Source: a virus
Reading direction: 5' to 3' (one strand)
Virus record (IMG/VR): IMGVR_UViG_3300043749_000004
Coordinates: 1 to 44,160 of that record
DNA length: 44,160 bases
The position numbers and the translations under genes are program-made. The notes under the pieces were generated by a model. It was given only the letters and a program-made list of their open reading frames with translations. It searched no databases and was not told where the DNA came from. The first letter of the stretch is position 1. Each line of letters begins with the position of its first letter. This document shows, piece by piece, positions 19,570 through 28,079 of this stretch.

Positions 19570-21662
19570 TAGTCACCCTCTACCATTACCGGTGTCGTGT
19601 TCGGCACTGCATCGGCAACGGTCCTCATGGTGACCGACAGGTACCCTCCGTAGTTCTCTTTGTTGGGTCCCGGCGGTGCCATCATGACGAACTGGTAGTC
19701 ATCGATGATTACCTGCACGGACAGATTGTTCGCCAGATCCTGGAAGGTTACCGTGTCTCCACGCTGGCACATCTGCCTGACGGAGGTAAGCCTGTCCAGG
19801 GACAGGGTATCACCAGAGATGATCTGGCCACCCTTGTCTCGCTCCTGGTTGAAGCACAGGAGATTGTGCATGATGATGCGCTGCTTGAGAGTTCCCGGCA
19901 GGGCCTTGATCTGCCAGCCGTTCATGACCGCACCGATTGATGGATCCGATACACCTCGTCGCAGCGTGAAGCGCAGCGACTCGTAGTTCCGTGGTCCACC
20001 TGGAGTAGGTGTTGCGATGTCATCGGTACCTGGCGACAGGTTGGGGCCGTACGTCAGGTAGTTGGTGATGCCTCCACTGTCATCAAGCAGTGTGACAGTG
20101 ATCTCTCCATTGAGGGTCGCGGGGGTACGAACAGAGCAGTACTTGAAGAGCTTAGGTTCCTGCGTGTTGAAGCGGCATCGACCGGTATCCAGGTATCCCT
20201 GTGCGATCAGGGTCGTCGCATGCTCTACGTAGACGATAGCCGGTGGACCACTGGCTCCACGGAATCCGGTGGAGAACACCACTCGGCCCTGGCCTGTAGT
20301 GGTGATATCGATCAGTGGATCCTGGTTCCCGGGGAAGTAGCTCCACGTGGTCCAGGCATTGAAGGAAGCTCCCGTGTTCTGGTCCTGGTTGACGTTTCCC
20401 AGGTCCACGACCATGACGCCCTTGTCCCCGTCGTGCTGGCCGATTCCACGTGTACACACGTACGCTCGCGTTCCGTAGAACGCGATGCGCCCGAACCCCT
20501 TGTACACATTGTTGATGGGTTCCGCTGAGATCTGACTCAGAATCGGGCCGTAGGTGATGCCAGTGAATCCGAACGTTCCAACCCGGATTCCCAGGTTGGT
20601 CGAGATCACGATGAACGAGTTCAGGTAGACCTGGGCATCTCCGACCAGTTCACCCTGGGGGAGGATGGCCGCGACAGACAGGCCATTGACAACCCCGAGG
20701 CTGTTGAACGTGGTCTTGTAGATGTATCCCTCGGTCTCGGAGTTGGCTGCCACGTAGACGGCGTCAGGTCCATCGGAGATGGCGACGATGACCTGGTCCA
20801 CGGGTACGGCAGCGTTGGGCGAGACCGGCCACGGGTTGGTGACACTGGTGTACGGGCTCAGCTGGTAGAGGGCATTGCCGATGCCGACCATCATGAACCC
20901 TCGGCCCTTGCCCATGGTGATGAAGTTCAGGCTCGGAGGGTTGTTGTAGATCTGCGTCGGAACTGCGGCCGATCCGTCCGCAGCCTTCCAGATGCCAGCG
21001 TTTGCTGGAGTCGAACGGTCTACCATAAATGCGTACACGTTCGGACGTGCACCTGGAACGGTGTTGTCCGTGAACGTAACGATGCCACCATCGATACCCT
21101 GTGTGGTTCCAGAGGTTGGGATGGTAGCGGTGGAGACGATCGTCAGATCGTTGGCAGTGACGGAGCGGGTCTCGATGTTCGAGCCCTGGCCTACGTAGAT
21201 CCTGTCCAGTCCACCGTAGAAGGAGGCGGCCAGCCATGCGCTTCCGAAGTTGCTGCCGGATACGGCGGTAGCCTGCTCCGTCTCGCGGATCAGAGAGATC
21301 TGCGCGGGGTTGGTGAACGGGTCGATTCCGATACTGTGGTGGTATCGGATGTTCTTGGCCTGACCCTGGGTGTCGGGATCCTGATAGATGATCCCCTCTC
21401 CACCCTGGAAGCTCGACTGTGAGCGAAGCCACCACTGATCCAGTGAGTACTCACCTGGATCCTTGTAGTTGTCGAACTGCTGCTTCCTCTGTGGAACCGG
21501 CTTTTCGATGTCAGGACGGTTGTCGCTGGTGGCACTCAGGAAGGGAATGCCACCGATCGCGTAGTCGTACTGATTGGTTGAAGGGGTGTAGAGGCCGGAG
21601 CTTGCTGCGCTCCGGCCACTCACCTTGTAGGTGATCCTCTGGATCAGGCTACCGAAACCCAT
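19569..21662 (-). CDS. Large tail protein, likely nozzle or hub, 697 aa
   Basis: The protein is Gly/Thr/Asn-rich with repeated strands, such as IYVGQGSNIETRSV, FITMGKGRGFMMVGIGNALYQL and RAYVCTRGIGQHDGDKGVMVVDL, which read as blades of a beta propeller. Podoviral tail nozzle proteins of T7 gp12 type have this length and style. Position between the fibre gene and lysis genes fits. A minor tail or spike protein is the alternative. Confidence 0.65.
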   Translation of the reverse strand: MGFGSLIQRITYKVSGRSAASSGLYTPSTNQYDYAIGGIPFLSATSDNRPDIEKPVPQRKQQFDNYKDPGEYSLDQWWLRSQSSFQGGEGIIYQDPDTQGQAKNIRYHHSIGIDPFTNPAQISLIRETEQATAVSGSNFGSAWLAASFYGGLDRIYVGQGSNIETRSVTANDLTIVSTATIPTSGTTQGIDGGIVTFTDNTVPGARPNVYAFMVDRSTPANAGIWKAADGSAAVPTQIYNNPPSLNFITMGKGRGFMMVGIGNALYQLSPYTSVTNPWPVSPNAAVPVDQVIVAISDGPDAVYVAANSETEGYIYKTTFNSLGVVNGLSVAAILPQGELVGDAQVYLNSFIVISTNLGIRVGTFGFTGITYGPILSQISAEPINNVYKGFGRIAFYGTRAYVCTRGIGQHDGDKGVMVVDLGNVNQDQNTGASFNAWTTWSYFPGNQDPLIDITTTGQGRVVFSTGFRGASGPPAIVYVEHATTLIAQGYLDTGRCRFNTQEPKLFKYCSVRTPATLNGEITVTLLDDSGGITNYLTYGPNLSPGTDDIATPTPGGPRNYESLRFTLRRGVSDPSIGAVMNGWQIKALPGTLKQRIIMHNLLCFNQERDKGGQIISGDTLSLDRLTSVRQMCQRGDTVTFQDLANNLSVQVIIDDYQFVMMAPPGPNKENYGGYLSVTMRTVADAVPNTTPVMVEGD

Positions 21663-21670
21663 GAGATTCC

Positions 21671-22783
21671 TTAGGCTAGGAGCGGAGTTGCCCAGACGGT
21701 GTGGGAGTAGACGGTGATGAGTCCACCGGTACCCTTCACCTTGGCCTGGAGGGTTACGGTCTCGCCTGGCACACAGTTGATCCCGTATGCCATCATGCCG
21801 CCACCCTGAGCGTAGGAGCTTCCGGCTCCTTCGAGCAGTGCGATGTTGTCGGCAGGGTTCTTGATGGCACCGGATACGGATCCGCTGGCCTGGACCGAGA
21901 GGAACGTGAACTGACCCGACACCGACTCGATGCGACCGGTCAGGTTGATGATCGCCTTGCCTGAGGGCGGGGCGATGAACGTGGTGGTGATCGAGTTGGT
22001 GAAGGCCGAGTACGACGCGGGTGCGGCGAACGAGCCGGACGTGTTCGTCTGCTCGACGTACGTACCTTGCATGGAAACGGCGGTGGCCTTGATGGTTCCG
22101 GTCACTTCATCCCCCGCGCCAGACACCTGCCACTGGTTAGTGGATCCAGCCTGGACTCCCTGCTTGAAGTGGCCGACGCCCGAAGAGTCGACGTTCGCAA
22201 GCTCGGTTCCCAGCTCATTCCTCCACGAGGTGAGCGGCCCGGTCTGAGTTCCGTCCAGCTTCTTGGCGATCAGCGAAGGGTTGGCGTCGACACTTGGGAT
22301 GTTCGTCACGTCGACGTAACTGGCACCGCCTGAAACGGTGCCAGTGATCATAGGGCTGGCCAGGGTTACCGCACCAGTGATGGTCGGGGCGATGAGGGTC
22401 TTGTTGCTCAGCGTCTGCGTGTCGGTGGTACCGACCACAGCAGACAGAGCACCCAGGCCGTGAACTCCCTGATTCGAACCCTCGTGCGCACGTGAGTCGT
22501 TCCCGTCCTTGGCGGTCCAGGTGTGACGCACACCGGCACCAGAGTTGTGCGAAGTGCCGGAGGTGCCGTCGTATGCCCGGGTGATGGTGAGAGTGGTGCC
22601 CGCCTGAGCGGTCACCAGTACGATCTCTTCCGATGGCGTGTTGTAATCCAGTGCGAGGATGTACGGAGTCGACGCGGGGAAGCCGACCGCTGCCACCACG
22701 TTGATGGTGGTCTGAATGTTTGTGATGCCGCTGGTCAGCACAGTGGGCTGTGCGGTAGCGCTGTAGTAGCGTGACTGTGCCAC
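21671..22783 (-). CDS. Tail fibre protein, 370 aa
   Basis: The N-terminal domain (QPTVLTSGITNIQTTINV) probably attaches to the virion. The middle GVHGLGALSAVVGTTDTQTLSNKTL is a motif common in actinophage tail fibres, followed by repeated IT-G-V strands. The C-terminal half looks like a beta-rich tip domain for host binding. Low codon constraint in the repeats suggests rapid change. It acts outside the cell in adsorption. Confidence 0.75.
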   Translation of the reverse strand: MAQSRYYSATAQPTVLTSGITNIQTTINVVAAVGFPASTPYILALDYNTPSEEIVLVTAQAGTTLTITRAYDGTSGTSHNSGAGVRHTWTAKDGNDSRAHEGSNQGVHGLGALSAVVGTTDTQTLSNKTLIAPTITGAVTLASPMITGTVSGGASYVDVTNIPSVDANPSLIAKKLDGTQTGPLTSWRNELGTELANVDSSGVGHFKQGVQAGSTNQWQVSGAGDEVTGTIKATAVSMQGTYVEQTNTSGSFAAPASYSAFTNSITTTFIAPPSGKAIINLTGRIESVSGQFTFLSVQASGSVSGAIKNPADNIALLEGAGSSYAQGGGMMAYGINCVPGETVTLQAKVKGTGGLITVYSHTVWATPLLA

Positions 22784-22791
22784 GATGCTCC

Positions 22792-23703
22792 TTAGGCGAG
22801 GATGTGCTGATATGCCGGGAACAGGTCGTGCAGGCGGTCAACCTCTTCCTGGTAGCGCTGCTTGTACAGGTTCCAGAAGTACTGAGTGGCGTTGGTCGCG
22901 GCACCGGCGGGAACCAGGGGTGCACGCTCGGTTGCTTCGACAGCCTTTTGCGCCAGACGCGCAGGCTCAAGGCCCGACAGAAGACGGGCCGCAGCGCCGT
23001 ACATAATCATGTCGACGTAGCGGTCCGGGTATCCGGTGGTCAGAGTGAAGTCGTCCGTGTCCAGCGCGAGCGGGACTGGAGGGACGATGTACATGCAGTG
23101 GATGAGACGACCCGGAACAACCGGGTCCATGATCTGGATGCTCTTGCCGGTGCTGGATCCGTTGGACTGGGTGGATGCCTGTGGGTTGAACCTCCAGCGC
23201 ACACCACCCTTCCAGACGAAGGACGGACCGATGCTGGAGATGGTTACCTTGTAGACCTTCTCGGCTTCGGCCGGGAACTCGTACTCGAACCGAGCCGCCT
23301 TGTACGGGAAGTCGAATGACTTCATCACGTACAGATCCGGGTAGGTAGCCCGGATCGTGTCGTTGATGGCTTCGGTGATGCGCTGCCTGGGGAAGTCGGG
23401 ATCAACGGTGATGATCGAGTTCATGTCGTGGAAGGCCGGAGTAGTGCCTTCCCTTCCCCGCCCGTTGATTCCTGCGGCAGTGTTCATCGTTCCGACCAGC
23501 GAGTTGAACTGGTCGATCAGGATCAGTTCGTTGTCGATCTCGACAAGGCCACGGTTGATAGCCGTGGCCGTGCCGGGGTTCACGAACATCTGAGTGTCGG
23601 TTGCCAGGGTCGCCTGAGCAAGCCAGGAGATCTGCTCCTGGTTACGGGTGTAACCCTGGAGGATCTGCTTGATGCGACCCTTCATGTCTCCAAGGGTGGT
23701 CAC
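22792..23703 (-). CDS. Probable head-tail adaptor or tail tubular protein A, 303 aa
   Basis: A helical N-terminus (LGDMKGRIKQILQGYTRNQ) leads to a beta-rich core and a helical C-terminus (AARLLSGLEPARLAQKAVE, FWNLYKQRYQEEVDRLHDLFP). This arrangement and size fit gp11-like adaptors of short-tailed phages, which join portal and nozzle. Neighbouring genes encode fibre and putative nozzle. The family is inferred from style and order. Confidence 0.6.
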   Translation of the reverse strand: MTTLGDMKGRIKQILQGYTRNQEQISWLAQATLATDTQMFVNPGTATAINRGLVEIDNELILIDQFNSLVGTMNTAAGINGRGREGTTPAFHDMNSIITVDPDFPRQRITEAINDTIRATYPDLYVMKSFDFPYKAARFEYEFPAEAEKVYKVTISSIGPSFVWKGGVRWRFNPQASTQSNGSSTGKSIQIMDPVVPGRLIHCMYIVPPVPLALDTDDFTLTTGYPDRYVDMIMYGAAARLLSGLEPARLAQKAVEATERAPLVPAGAATNATQYFWNLYKQRYQEEVDRLHDLFPAYQHILA

Positions 23704-23710
23704 TGTTCTC

Positions 23711-24079
23711 CTAGAGAAGCGTTCCGTTGATCACGCAGGTTCCCGTACCGGACGATGGAGCGGTGTAGCCGAACGTTCCGCTGGATCCCAGGTCGCCCCC
23801 GTACACGATGATGGTGACGTACGAGTTGTTGTTGGCTCCTGCGGTAGCCAGTCCGGTGGCGGTGCACCTTGCGACAACCTTGGTGGTTGCAGGACCGCAT
23901 CCAGTTCCAGATGGAGTCCATGTCACGCTGGCACTTGCGGTGCCAGCTAGAGCGGCGGTCACGGTGAGGGAGATGTCGAACGTGGCGTATCGGTTTGCCG
24001 GAACGGTAACCAGACTTGCGTTGGTTGCGGTAGCCGACTCACAGATAATGTCCGACGGGGTCGGTGAAAGACTGATCAT
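23711..24079 (-). CDS. Decoration-type beta protein, 122 aa
   Basis: ATG 24079 overlaps the upstream TAA (TAATG). The protein is Thr/Ala/Ser-rich with two to four Cys (ICESATATN, GTGCGPATT, RCTATG, GTCVING) and regular strands, like an immunoglobulin-fold decoration protein. The paired Cys might form disulphides in the virion. Exact role unknown. Confidence 0.65.
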   Translation of the reverse strand: MISLSPTPSDIICESATATNASLVTVPANRYATFDISLTVTAALAGTASASVTWTPSGTGCGPATTKVVARCTATGLATAGANNNSYVTIIVYGGDLGSSGTFGYTAPSSGTGTCVINGTLL

Positions 24080-24630
24080 TAGAACTCCACCCATACGACG
24101 CTGAAGTTCCACCTCTGCGAGGTGGTGCCAGTTGCAGTGCTGAACAGGATCCCCTCTCCCGGAAGGAGCAGGAATGGAAGTGGACCCTCGGTGGTGATCT
24201 GGTGAACTGGAGTGGTTGCGGTTCCAGTGTTCTCGGCGGGAGAGTTGAAGAAGAAGGTGGTCGCCGTTGCGGTTGGGTTGCCCAGTCGGATGTCGGCTAC
24301 GGTGGTCGGAGCCGCAGACGAGAACTTGTTGACGGTGGACGTCGCCTGCACGGTTCCACCGGTAGGTGCTGCGGTGATTCGAGACCCACGCATCGGATCG
24401 GTTGCTGCGGAAGCGCCGGTGGCAGCACAGCTGATGAAGATTCCCACGAGGGAGAAGGTCTTCCCGCTGGCTACCGGATTGAAGAGGGTGAAGAAGTTGT
24501 TCGCAGCTACGACGCCAGCCTGCTGTGCCGCGCTGAAAACGTTGATTGCCGCTCCAGCGGGAACGGCTGCCGAGGTGTTGACAGTGCTGTTGATCGCGTC
24601 AACAGTGACCAACTGCTGGGTGTTTGCCAT
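24079..24630 (-). CDS. Structural beta-rich protein, 183 aa
   Basis: The sequence is rich in Thr/Ala/Val with strands such as FSLVGIFISCAATG and FFFNSPAENTG and ends WNFSVVWVEF. It belongs to a run of three similar-style genes (23711, 24079, 24632), which may be capsid decoration or tail-surface proteins. No close family is recognised. Confidence 0.65.
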   Translation of the reverse strand: MANTQQLVTVDAINSTVNTSAAVPAGAAINVFSAAQQAGVVAANNFFTLFNPVASGKTFSLVGIFISCAATGASAATDPMRGSRITAAPTGGTVQATSTVNKFSSAAPTTVADIRLGNPTATATTFFFNSPAENTGTATTPVHQITTEGPLPFLLLPGEGILFSTATGTTSQRWNFSVVWVEF

Positions 24631-24631
24631 G

Positions 24632-25135
24632 TTAACCTGCCGCCATCATTCGAATGGTGATCGTACCGGTTCCTGCGGAACCGGTGAGGTTGACGCGCGC
24701 GTAACGCGCGGCACGTCCAGTGGAGAACAGTCCCAGGTTGGTGGCAGCCACCAGGGATCCGGTGGTTCCAGAGGGAACCCAGTTACCGCCATCGTCCGAC
24801 AGCTCCATGGACAGGTTCCCCGTCAGGGTTCCAGTGGGAAAGCAGAACGCGGTCCAGTTGCTTCGGGCCGAGCCACCATCGACACCAGCTCCGTTGATGT
24901 TGGAGCTGGCACCTGCGATGGTGACACCTCCGAGCACGAATCCGCTGGCAACCTGGAGGCTGTTACCTGCGTTAGCGTTGGAGATGATTCCTGCGGTGTT
25001 GGTGCCGTCGGTGACCTTGACGTTGGTCGCGGTTGCGGGGGTGTTGACCATGTTGACCGGAACCGGGAACTGCGTACCGGTTCGACCGGTAACCGGATCA
25101 ACACCACCCTCGATTGCTACAATCTGAGAAGGCAT
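24632..25135 (-). CDS. Structural surface protein, 167 aa
   Basis: The N-terminus MPSQIVAIEGGVDPVTGRTG is followed by Asn/Thr/Gly-rich beta sequence and a region MELSDDGGNWVPSGTTGSL reminiscent of a carbohydrate-binding or fibronectin-like domain, then YARVNLTGSAGTGTITIRMMA. It is a plausible decoration protein. The next gene upstream is Cys-rich. Confidence 0.65.
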   Translation of the reverse strand: MPSQIVAIEGGVDPVTGRTGTQFPVPVNMVNTPATATNVKVTDGTNTAGIISNANAGNSLQVASGFVLGGVTIAGASSNINGAGVDGGSARSNWTAFCFPTGTLTGNLSMELSDDGGNWVPSGTTGSLVAATNLGLFSTGRAARYARVNLTGSAGTGTITIRMMAAG

Positions 25136-25137
25136 AG

Positions 25138-25371
25138 TTACGCTCCATAGGCGACGCCCGTAGCGTCGCTCATCTTCTTGGCTGCTTCGATCTTGTGCAT
25201 CTTGGTGCCATCCGGCTGGATGCCTTCCGCTCGCGCCTTCTCGTAGGCGTCGAGCTCACGGTTCCAGGTCTGCTGGCCGGTGGTGAGCATCACTCCGGTG
25301 TTGATCTGGAGTCCACGGCAGCACTCTGCGTAAGATGCGTGATCCTTGGTGAGACAGGCTGAACGGCACAT
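25138..25371 (-). CDS. Small Cys-containing protein, 77 aa
   Basis: The N-terminus MCRSACLTKDHASYAECCRG has four Cys within 18 residues, suitable for a metal site or disulphides. The rest is a charged helix. ATG overlaps the previous stop (TAATG). It is paired with the more Cys-rich gene upstream; a joint structural role is possible. Confidence 0.7.
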   Translation of the reverse strand: MCRSACLTKDHASYAECCRGLQINTGVMLTTGQQTWNRELDAYEKARAEGIQPDGTKMHKIEAAKKMSDATGVAYGA

Positions 25372-25688
25372 TAGTCGTCCAGGTCTCGCTGACCCGTCAT
25401 CGGGTCAGTCTCGTAGATTCCCTGAGCGTAGCTGTCGTGGTCCGAGCCAAGCTTGGAGCGGGTGGTGGACATCACAACCATGTGGTTGTTGTACTCCTGG
25501 ACACCCTTCTCGTTGGCCCAGGTGATGGTCGAGTTACCACCAGGAGTGGCACCGACGCAGCAGGGGCAACCGCAACCCCAGCACGAACCCTGGTACGGCG
25601 ACCTGAAGGAGGTCGCCGGGTCGTAGGCCTGATGGCAGGAGCAGACTCCTCCACCGTGCTGACCCATCGATGACATCGGATAGGTCAT
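25371..25688 (-). CDS. Cys-rich protein, 105 aa
   Basis: Residues 16-44 include CSCHQAY and CWGCGCPCC, seven Cys in all. The cluster could hold zinc or an iron-sulphur cluster, unusual for a gene beside the capsid gene. The C-terminus is acidic (YETDPMTGQRDLDD). The function is not known. Confidence 0.7.
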   Translation of the reverse strand: MTYPMSSMGQHGGGVCSCHQAYDPATSFRSPYQGSCWGCGCPCCVGATPGGNSTITWANEKGVQEYNNHMVVMSTTRSKLGSDHDSYAQGIYETDPMTGQRDLDD

Positions 25689-25689
25689 G

Positions 25690-25872
25690 CTACTTGCCTC
25701 CTGCCTTCTTCTTGCCAGCGACCGCCATCTTGGTCATCTTCGCTGCACCGTACTTCTTGCGTCCGGCTGCGGCTGCGATAGCCGCACCCTTCTTGCCTCC
25801 ACCAGCGGCCTTGGCCACTGCTGCGAAACGTCCGCCTTCTCCAAGGGGTGCGTTCTTGTTCGGCTTCGCCAT
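25690..25872 (-). CDS. Lys/Ala-rich histone-like protein, 60 aa
   Basis: Nearly all residues are Lys, Ala, Gly, Met or Arg (AVAKAAGGGKKGAAIAAAAG, MAVAGKKKAGGK). It resembles histone H1-like bacterial and chlamydial nucleoid proteins in composition. In the late operon next to the capsid gene it may condense DNA in the head or bind RNA. The function is inferred from charge only. Confidence 0.7.
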   Translation of the reverse strand: MAKPNKNAPLGEGGRFAAVAKAAGGGKKGAAIAAAAGRKKYGAAKMTKMAVAGKKKAGGK

Positions 25873-25884
25873 GTCCCTGTCTCC

Positions 25885-26208
25885 TTACGCGGGGGTAAAG
25901 TTAGCGGCAGTGATGCCGATACCCGAGTTGATGATGTCCGCCTTGGTAGCGTCGTCCACGATCCAGTCGTATCCCCCGCGAAAGTAGTTCAGTCCGGTGG
26001 GGATGATCGAAGGCTGCGAAGGCTGGGCTGGAAGGTTGGCCGCACCGAGCTCATCGGTGTAAGCGTAGAACCTTTCCAGCTGGTAGTTCGGACCGGGAGC
26101 TGTCTGGTATACAGTCACTCCACGATCCATCCTATAACGAATCATGAGATCGTTCCATGCGAACGGTGCCTCGCTGACCGTTGGTGTCTTGAAGTGCCAG
26201 TTAGCCAT
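25885..26208 (-). CDS. Unknown virion-region protein, 107 aa
   Basis: ATG 26208 with GGAGGAGT upstream gives MANWHFKTPTVSEAP; the longer frame runs through the capsid terminator. The protein is aromatic- and Pro-rich (FYAYTDELGAANLPAQPSQPS, YFRGGYDWIVDD). It follows the capsid gene, so a head completion or decoration role is likely. Confidence 0.72.
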   Translation of the reverse strand: MANWHFKTPTVSEAPFAWNDLMIRYRMDRGVTVYQTAPGPNYQLERFYAYTDELGAANLPAQPSQPSIIPTGLNYFRGGYDWIVDDATKADIINSGIGITAANFTPA

Positions 26209-26224
26209 GACTCCTCCATGAGAA

Positions 26225-26250
26225 AGGGGCGCCCCCGAAAGGGCGCCCCT
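26225..26250 (-). terminator. Terminator or attenuator after the capsid gene
   Basis: On the minus strand AGGGGCGCCC (26250-26241) pairs with GGGCGCCCCT (26234-26225), followed by TTCTC. It lies about eight bases past the capsid stop and may lower expression of downstream genes relative to capsid. Confidence 0.75.
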
Positions 26251-26258
26251 TCTAAGGG

Positions 26259-27254
26259 TTAGGCGTTCGGGCGAGCCGAGCTGTTGGTCTGCGCCAGGAT
26301 CAGAGCCTCTGGACGGTAGATGCTCCAACCAGCCACGCCGTACCAGCCGAGAGGCTGGAAGCGGGTGAGCTTGTCGACCACCGGTCCACGGATGGTGTGG
26401 AACTCCTCGGCACAAGCCTCCGCCAGTGCCTGCTGACCCACGAAGTAGGTGTTGTAGACACGGGTCTGGGTCGCACCGGCACCGGCACCAACCTGAGCGT
26501 TGATGCAGCGAGGGTTCTCCAGGAAGACCGCACCCTCGTACTCTCCGATGTTACCCATCCAGATGTTCTGGGCGGCAGAGAAGTTGTGAGGGTCACGCCA
26601 TGCGGCGTTACCGGTCTCACGACGGAGGTCGTACGAGACATCCGGGTGGATGTAGCCGGTGTAGTAGGTTCCCTCGGTCGGGTGAACCTTGTTGCTGCGC
26701 AGCTTGGTCACGGAGAACCGGACAACATCCGAGTCGATGTTGTTGTTCGCGGCGTTGGCGATAGAGGTCAGTGCGGTCGGCTGGGTCGGAGTGGTTCCGA
26801 AACCGTAGGTGATCGCACCGGTACCCGGGTCCTGACGAACGGTCTGAGTAGACGTTGCCAGGACGTTCTGAACGATGGTGTCGACGGAGTCGCGCAGGTT
26901 CCACGCGACCTGGTTGACGAGACCCTCGGTCACGTTGGTGAACGAGAACAGGTCAAGCTTGTTCGACACGAGGATCGCGTTACCGTACTCGTTCAGAGTG
27001 ACAGTAACGGTGGTCGGCTGTCCAGCTGCCACGGCGTCAGGGTCAACCAGCTCGTTGAGCGGGGTGATCTGAGGAGACAGGTCCTGGTACAGCTCGAACA
27101 CGACAGAGGCACCAGGCATTGCCTGAGCCGCAGGTCGCTTGTCCGCAACGCGGCGGAAGAGTGGCTCTGCACGAAGAGCGAACTCAAGCGTACGGTCGTA
27201 CGCGGTCTGGACAAGGTTGCTCATCGCAACCGTGCCGGTAAAGGCGTTAGCCAT
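26259..27254 (-). CDS. Major capsid protein, N4-gp56-like, 331 aa
   Basis: The start MANAFTGTVAMSNLVQTAYDRTLEFALRAEP and the region TYYTGYIHPDVSYDLRRETG...WRDPHNF...GNIGEYEGAVFLENPRC match the N4-gp56 capsid family, a HK97-fold protein found in podoviruses. It assembles the head with the scaffold gene immediately upstream. The ATG is at 27254. The downstream terminator and high expected expression support the assignment. Confidence 0.85.
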   Translation of the reverse strand: MANAFTGTVAMSNLVQTAYDRTLEFALRAEPLFRRVADKRPAAQAMPGASVVFELYQDLSPQITPLNELVDPDAVAAGQPTTVTVTLNEYGNAILVSNKLDLFSFTNVTEGLVNQVAWNLRDSVDTIVQNVLATSTQTVRQDPGTGAITYGFGTTPTQPTALTSIANAANNNIDSDVVRFSVTKLRSNKVHPTEGTYYTGYIHPDVSYDLRRETGNAAWRDPHNFSAAQNIWMGNIGEYEGAVFLENPRCINAQVGAGAGATQTRVYNTYFVGQQALAEACAEEFHTIRGPVVDKLTRFQPLGWYGVAGWSIYRPEALILAQTNSSARPNA

Positions 27255-27298
27255 GTCACCCTCTCAGGGAGTAGGTGTCAGAGCTGGAGCCTCGGTTC

Positions 27299-27763
27299 TT
27301 AGAAGTTGCCGGACTGCCAGATCTGACGAAGTTCGTCACGATTGGTAGCCTGAGCAAGCCTGGCGTTCATGTCGGCCAGGGTGTTGGTGTCAGAGGACTG
27401 CCCCGATTCGACCATGTCGCGGTATTGCCGCTGCTGGTCTCCAGTCAGAACAGGCTCAGCCTGCTTCTGTGGGGCCTGACCCTGATCACCCTGCTCAGGA
27501 GCAGCGCCACCGAAGGCGCTGCGCATGTCCGTGACCCACGACTTGATGGCGTCTGGGTTGGCGTCACCCTGATAGAGGGACGCGACACTGGACTTGATGC
27601 CCAGGGACTCGAACGTGGCAGTCTTCACAGCCCTGGCTGCATCTGCCTTTTCCGTCGCCCGCTCAGTCTCCATGGCCTTGACCTTGTCCTCCAGGGACTG
27701 GATGTACTGGCGGATCCCGGACTTCTCTTCGCCCTGGGGTTCCCATGCATTGTCGTAGTTCAC
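27299..27763 (-). CDS. Scaffolding protein, 154 aa
   Basis: The protein is acidic and helical with a coiled coil (SLEDKVKAMETERATEKADAAR), a Gln/Pro/Gly-rich linker and a C-terminal helix (ADMNARLAQATNRDELRQIW). Size and position just before the capsid gene suit a scaffold, which shapes the procapsid and is then lost. GTG 27763 has AGGGAG upstream. Confidence 0.75.
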   Translation of the reverse strand: MNYDNAWEPQGEEKSGIRQYIQSLEDKVKAMETERATEKADAARAVKTATFESLGIKSSVASLYQGDANPDAIKSWVTDMRSAFGGAAPEQGDQGQAPQKQAEPVLTGDQQRQYRDMVESGQSSDTNTLADMNARLAQATNRDELRQIWQSGNF

Positions 27764-27875
27764 GACATACTCCCTAAGTTAAACGAACCCCACAGCGGAC
27801 GCCGGGGAGCGTCCGCCTCGCTGGTTCTTCCGGTCTTGATTACAAGGAACCCCGGCCGGTCGATGGGTTTCCTGG
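27764..27875. other. Spacer with strong hairpin between scaffold and tRNA genes
   Basis: GCGGACGC (27795-27802) pairs with GCGTCCGC (27809-27816), and outer GAACC/GGTTC sequences may extend the stem. No U-run follows on either strand. A processing stem for the tRNA-bearing transcript is possible. Confidence 0.45.
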
Positions 27876-27947
27876 AGCCTCACGCGGGAATCGAACCCGC
27901 ATTCTCAGTTTGGAAGACTGATGTACTTGCCGTTGTACGAGTAAGGC
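27876..27947 (-). tRNA. tRNA-Gly (UCC)
   Basis: The acceptor GCCTTAC pairs with GTGAGGC and ends in U73, as expected for glycine. The anticodon loop is CTTCCAA (anticodon TCC), with a perfect TCAGT/ACTGA stem. The T loop is TTCGATT. No CCA is encoded. It is the last tRNA in the direction of transcription. Confidence 0.9.
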
Positions 27948-27952
27948 AAAGC

Positions 27953-27999
27953 GCGGCCCACCTTGCGGTGCTTGACTCTGTGGTCAACGTTGTGGCCGC
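27953..27999 (-). ncRNA. Small three-way-junction RNA inside the tRNA array
   Basis: An outer stem GCGGCC/GGCCGC (27999-27994 with 27958-27953) encloses two hairpins: TTGAC/GTCAA (27987-27983, 27976-27972) and CACC-GCAA-GGTG (27970-27959), the latter a GNRA tetraloop. The 47-base unit has no anticodon or T loop. It lies between the leucine and glycine tRNAs and may be a processed small RNA or a spacer that guides tRNA maturation. Confidence 0.55.
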
Positions 28000-28002
28000 T
28001 CG

Positions 28003-28075
28003 TAGTTCACCAGAGATTCGAACTCTGACTGGCTGGTTCCTAAGACCAGTGCCTCTACCGTTGGGCTAGTGAACC
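28003..28075 (-). tRNA. tRNA with UAG anticodon (nominal Leu), short variable loop
   Basis: The acceptor GGTTCAC pairs with GTGAACT (G1-U72). The anticodon loop is CTTAGGA, so 34-36 read TAG (codon CUA). D stem GCC/GGC and T loop TTCGAAT are normal. Bacterial leucine tRNAs have a long variable arm, but here only five bases (CCAGT) occur, so the charging identity is uncertain. No CCA is encoded. Confidence 0.75.
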
Positions 28076-28079
28076 GTGA

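Noticed and set aside
26397-27302. Rightward 301-aa open frame opposite the capsid gene
   Set aside because: It is Val/Arg/Gly-rich without motifs and lies antisense to the capsid gene; high GC leaves such frames open.
28003-28075. Reading the UAG-anticodon tRNA as a stop-codon suppressor
   Set aside because: The anticodon UAG pairs with codon CUA; an amber suppressor would need anticodon CUA.
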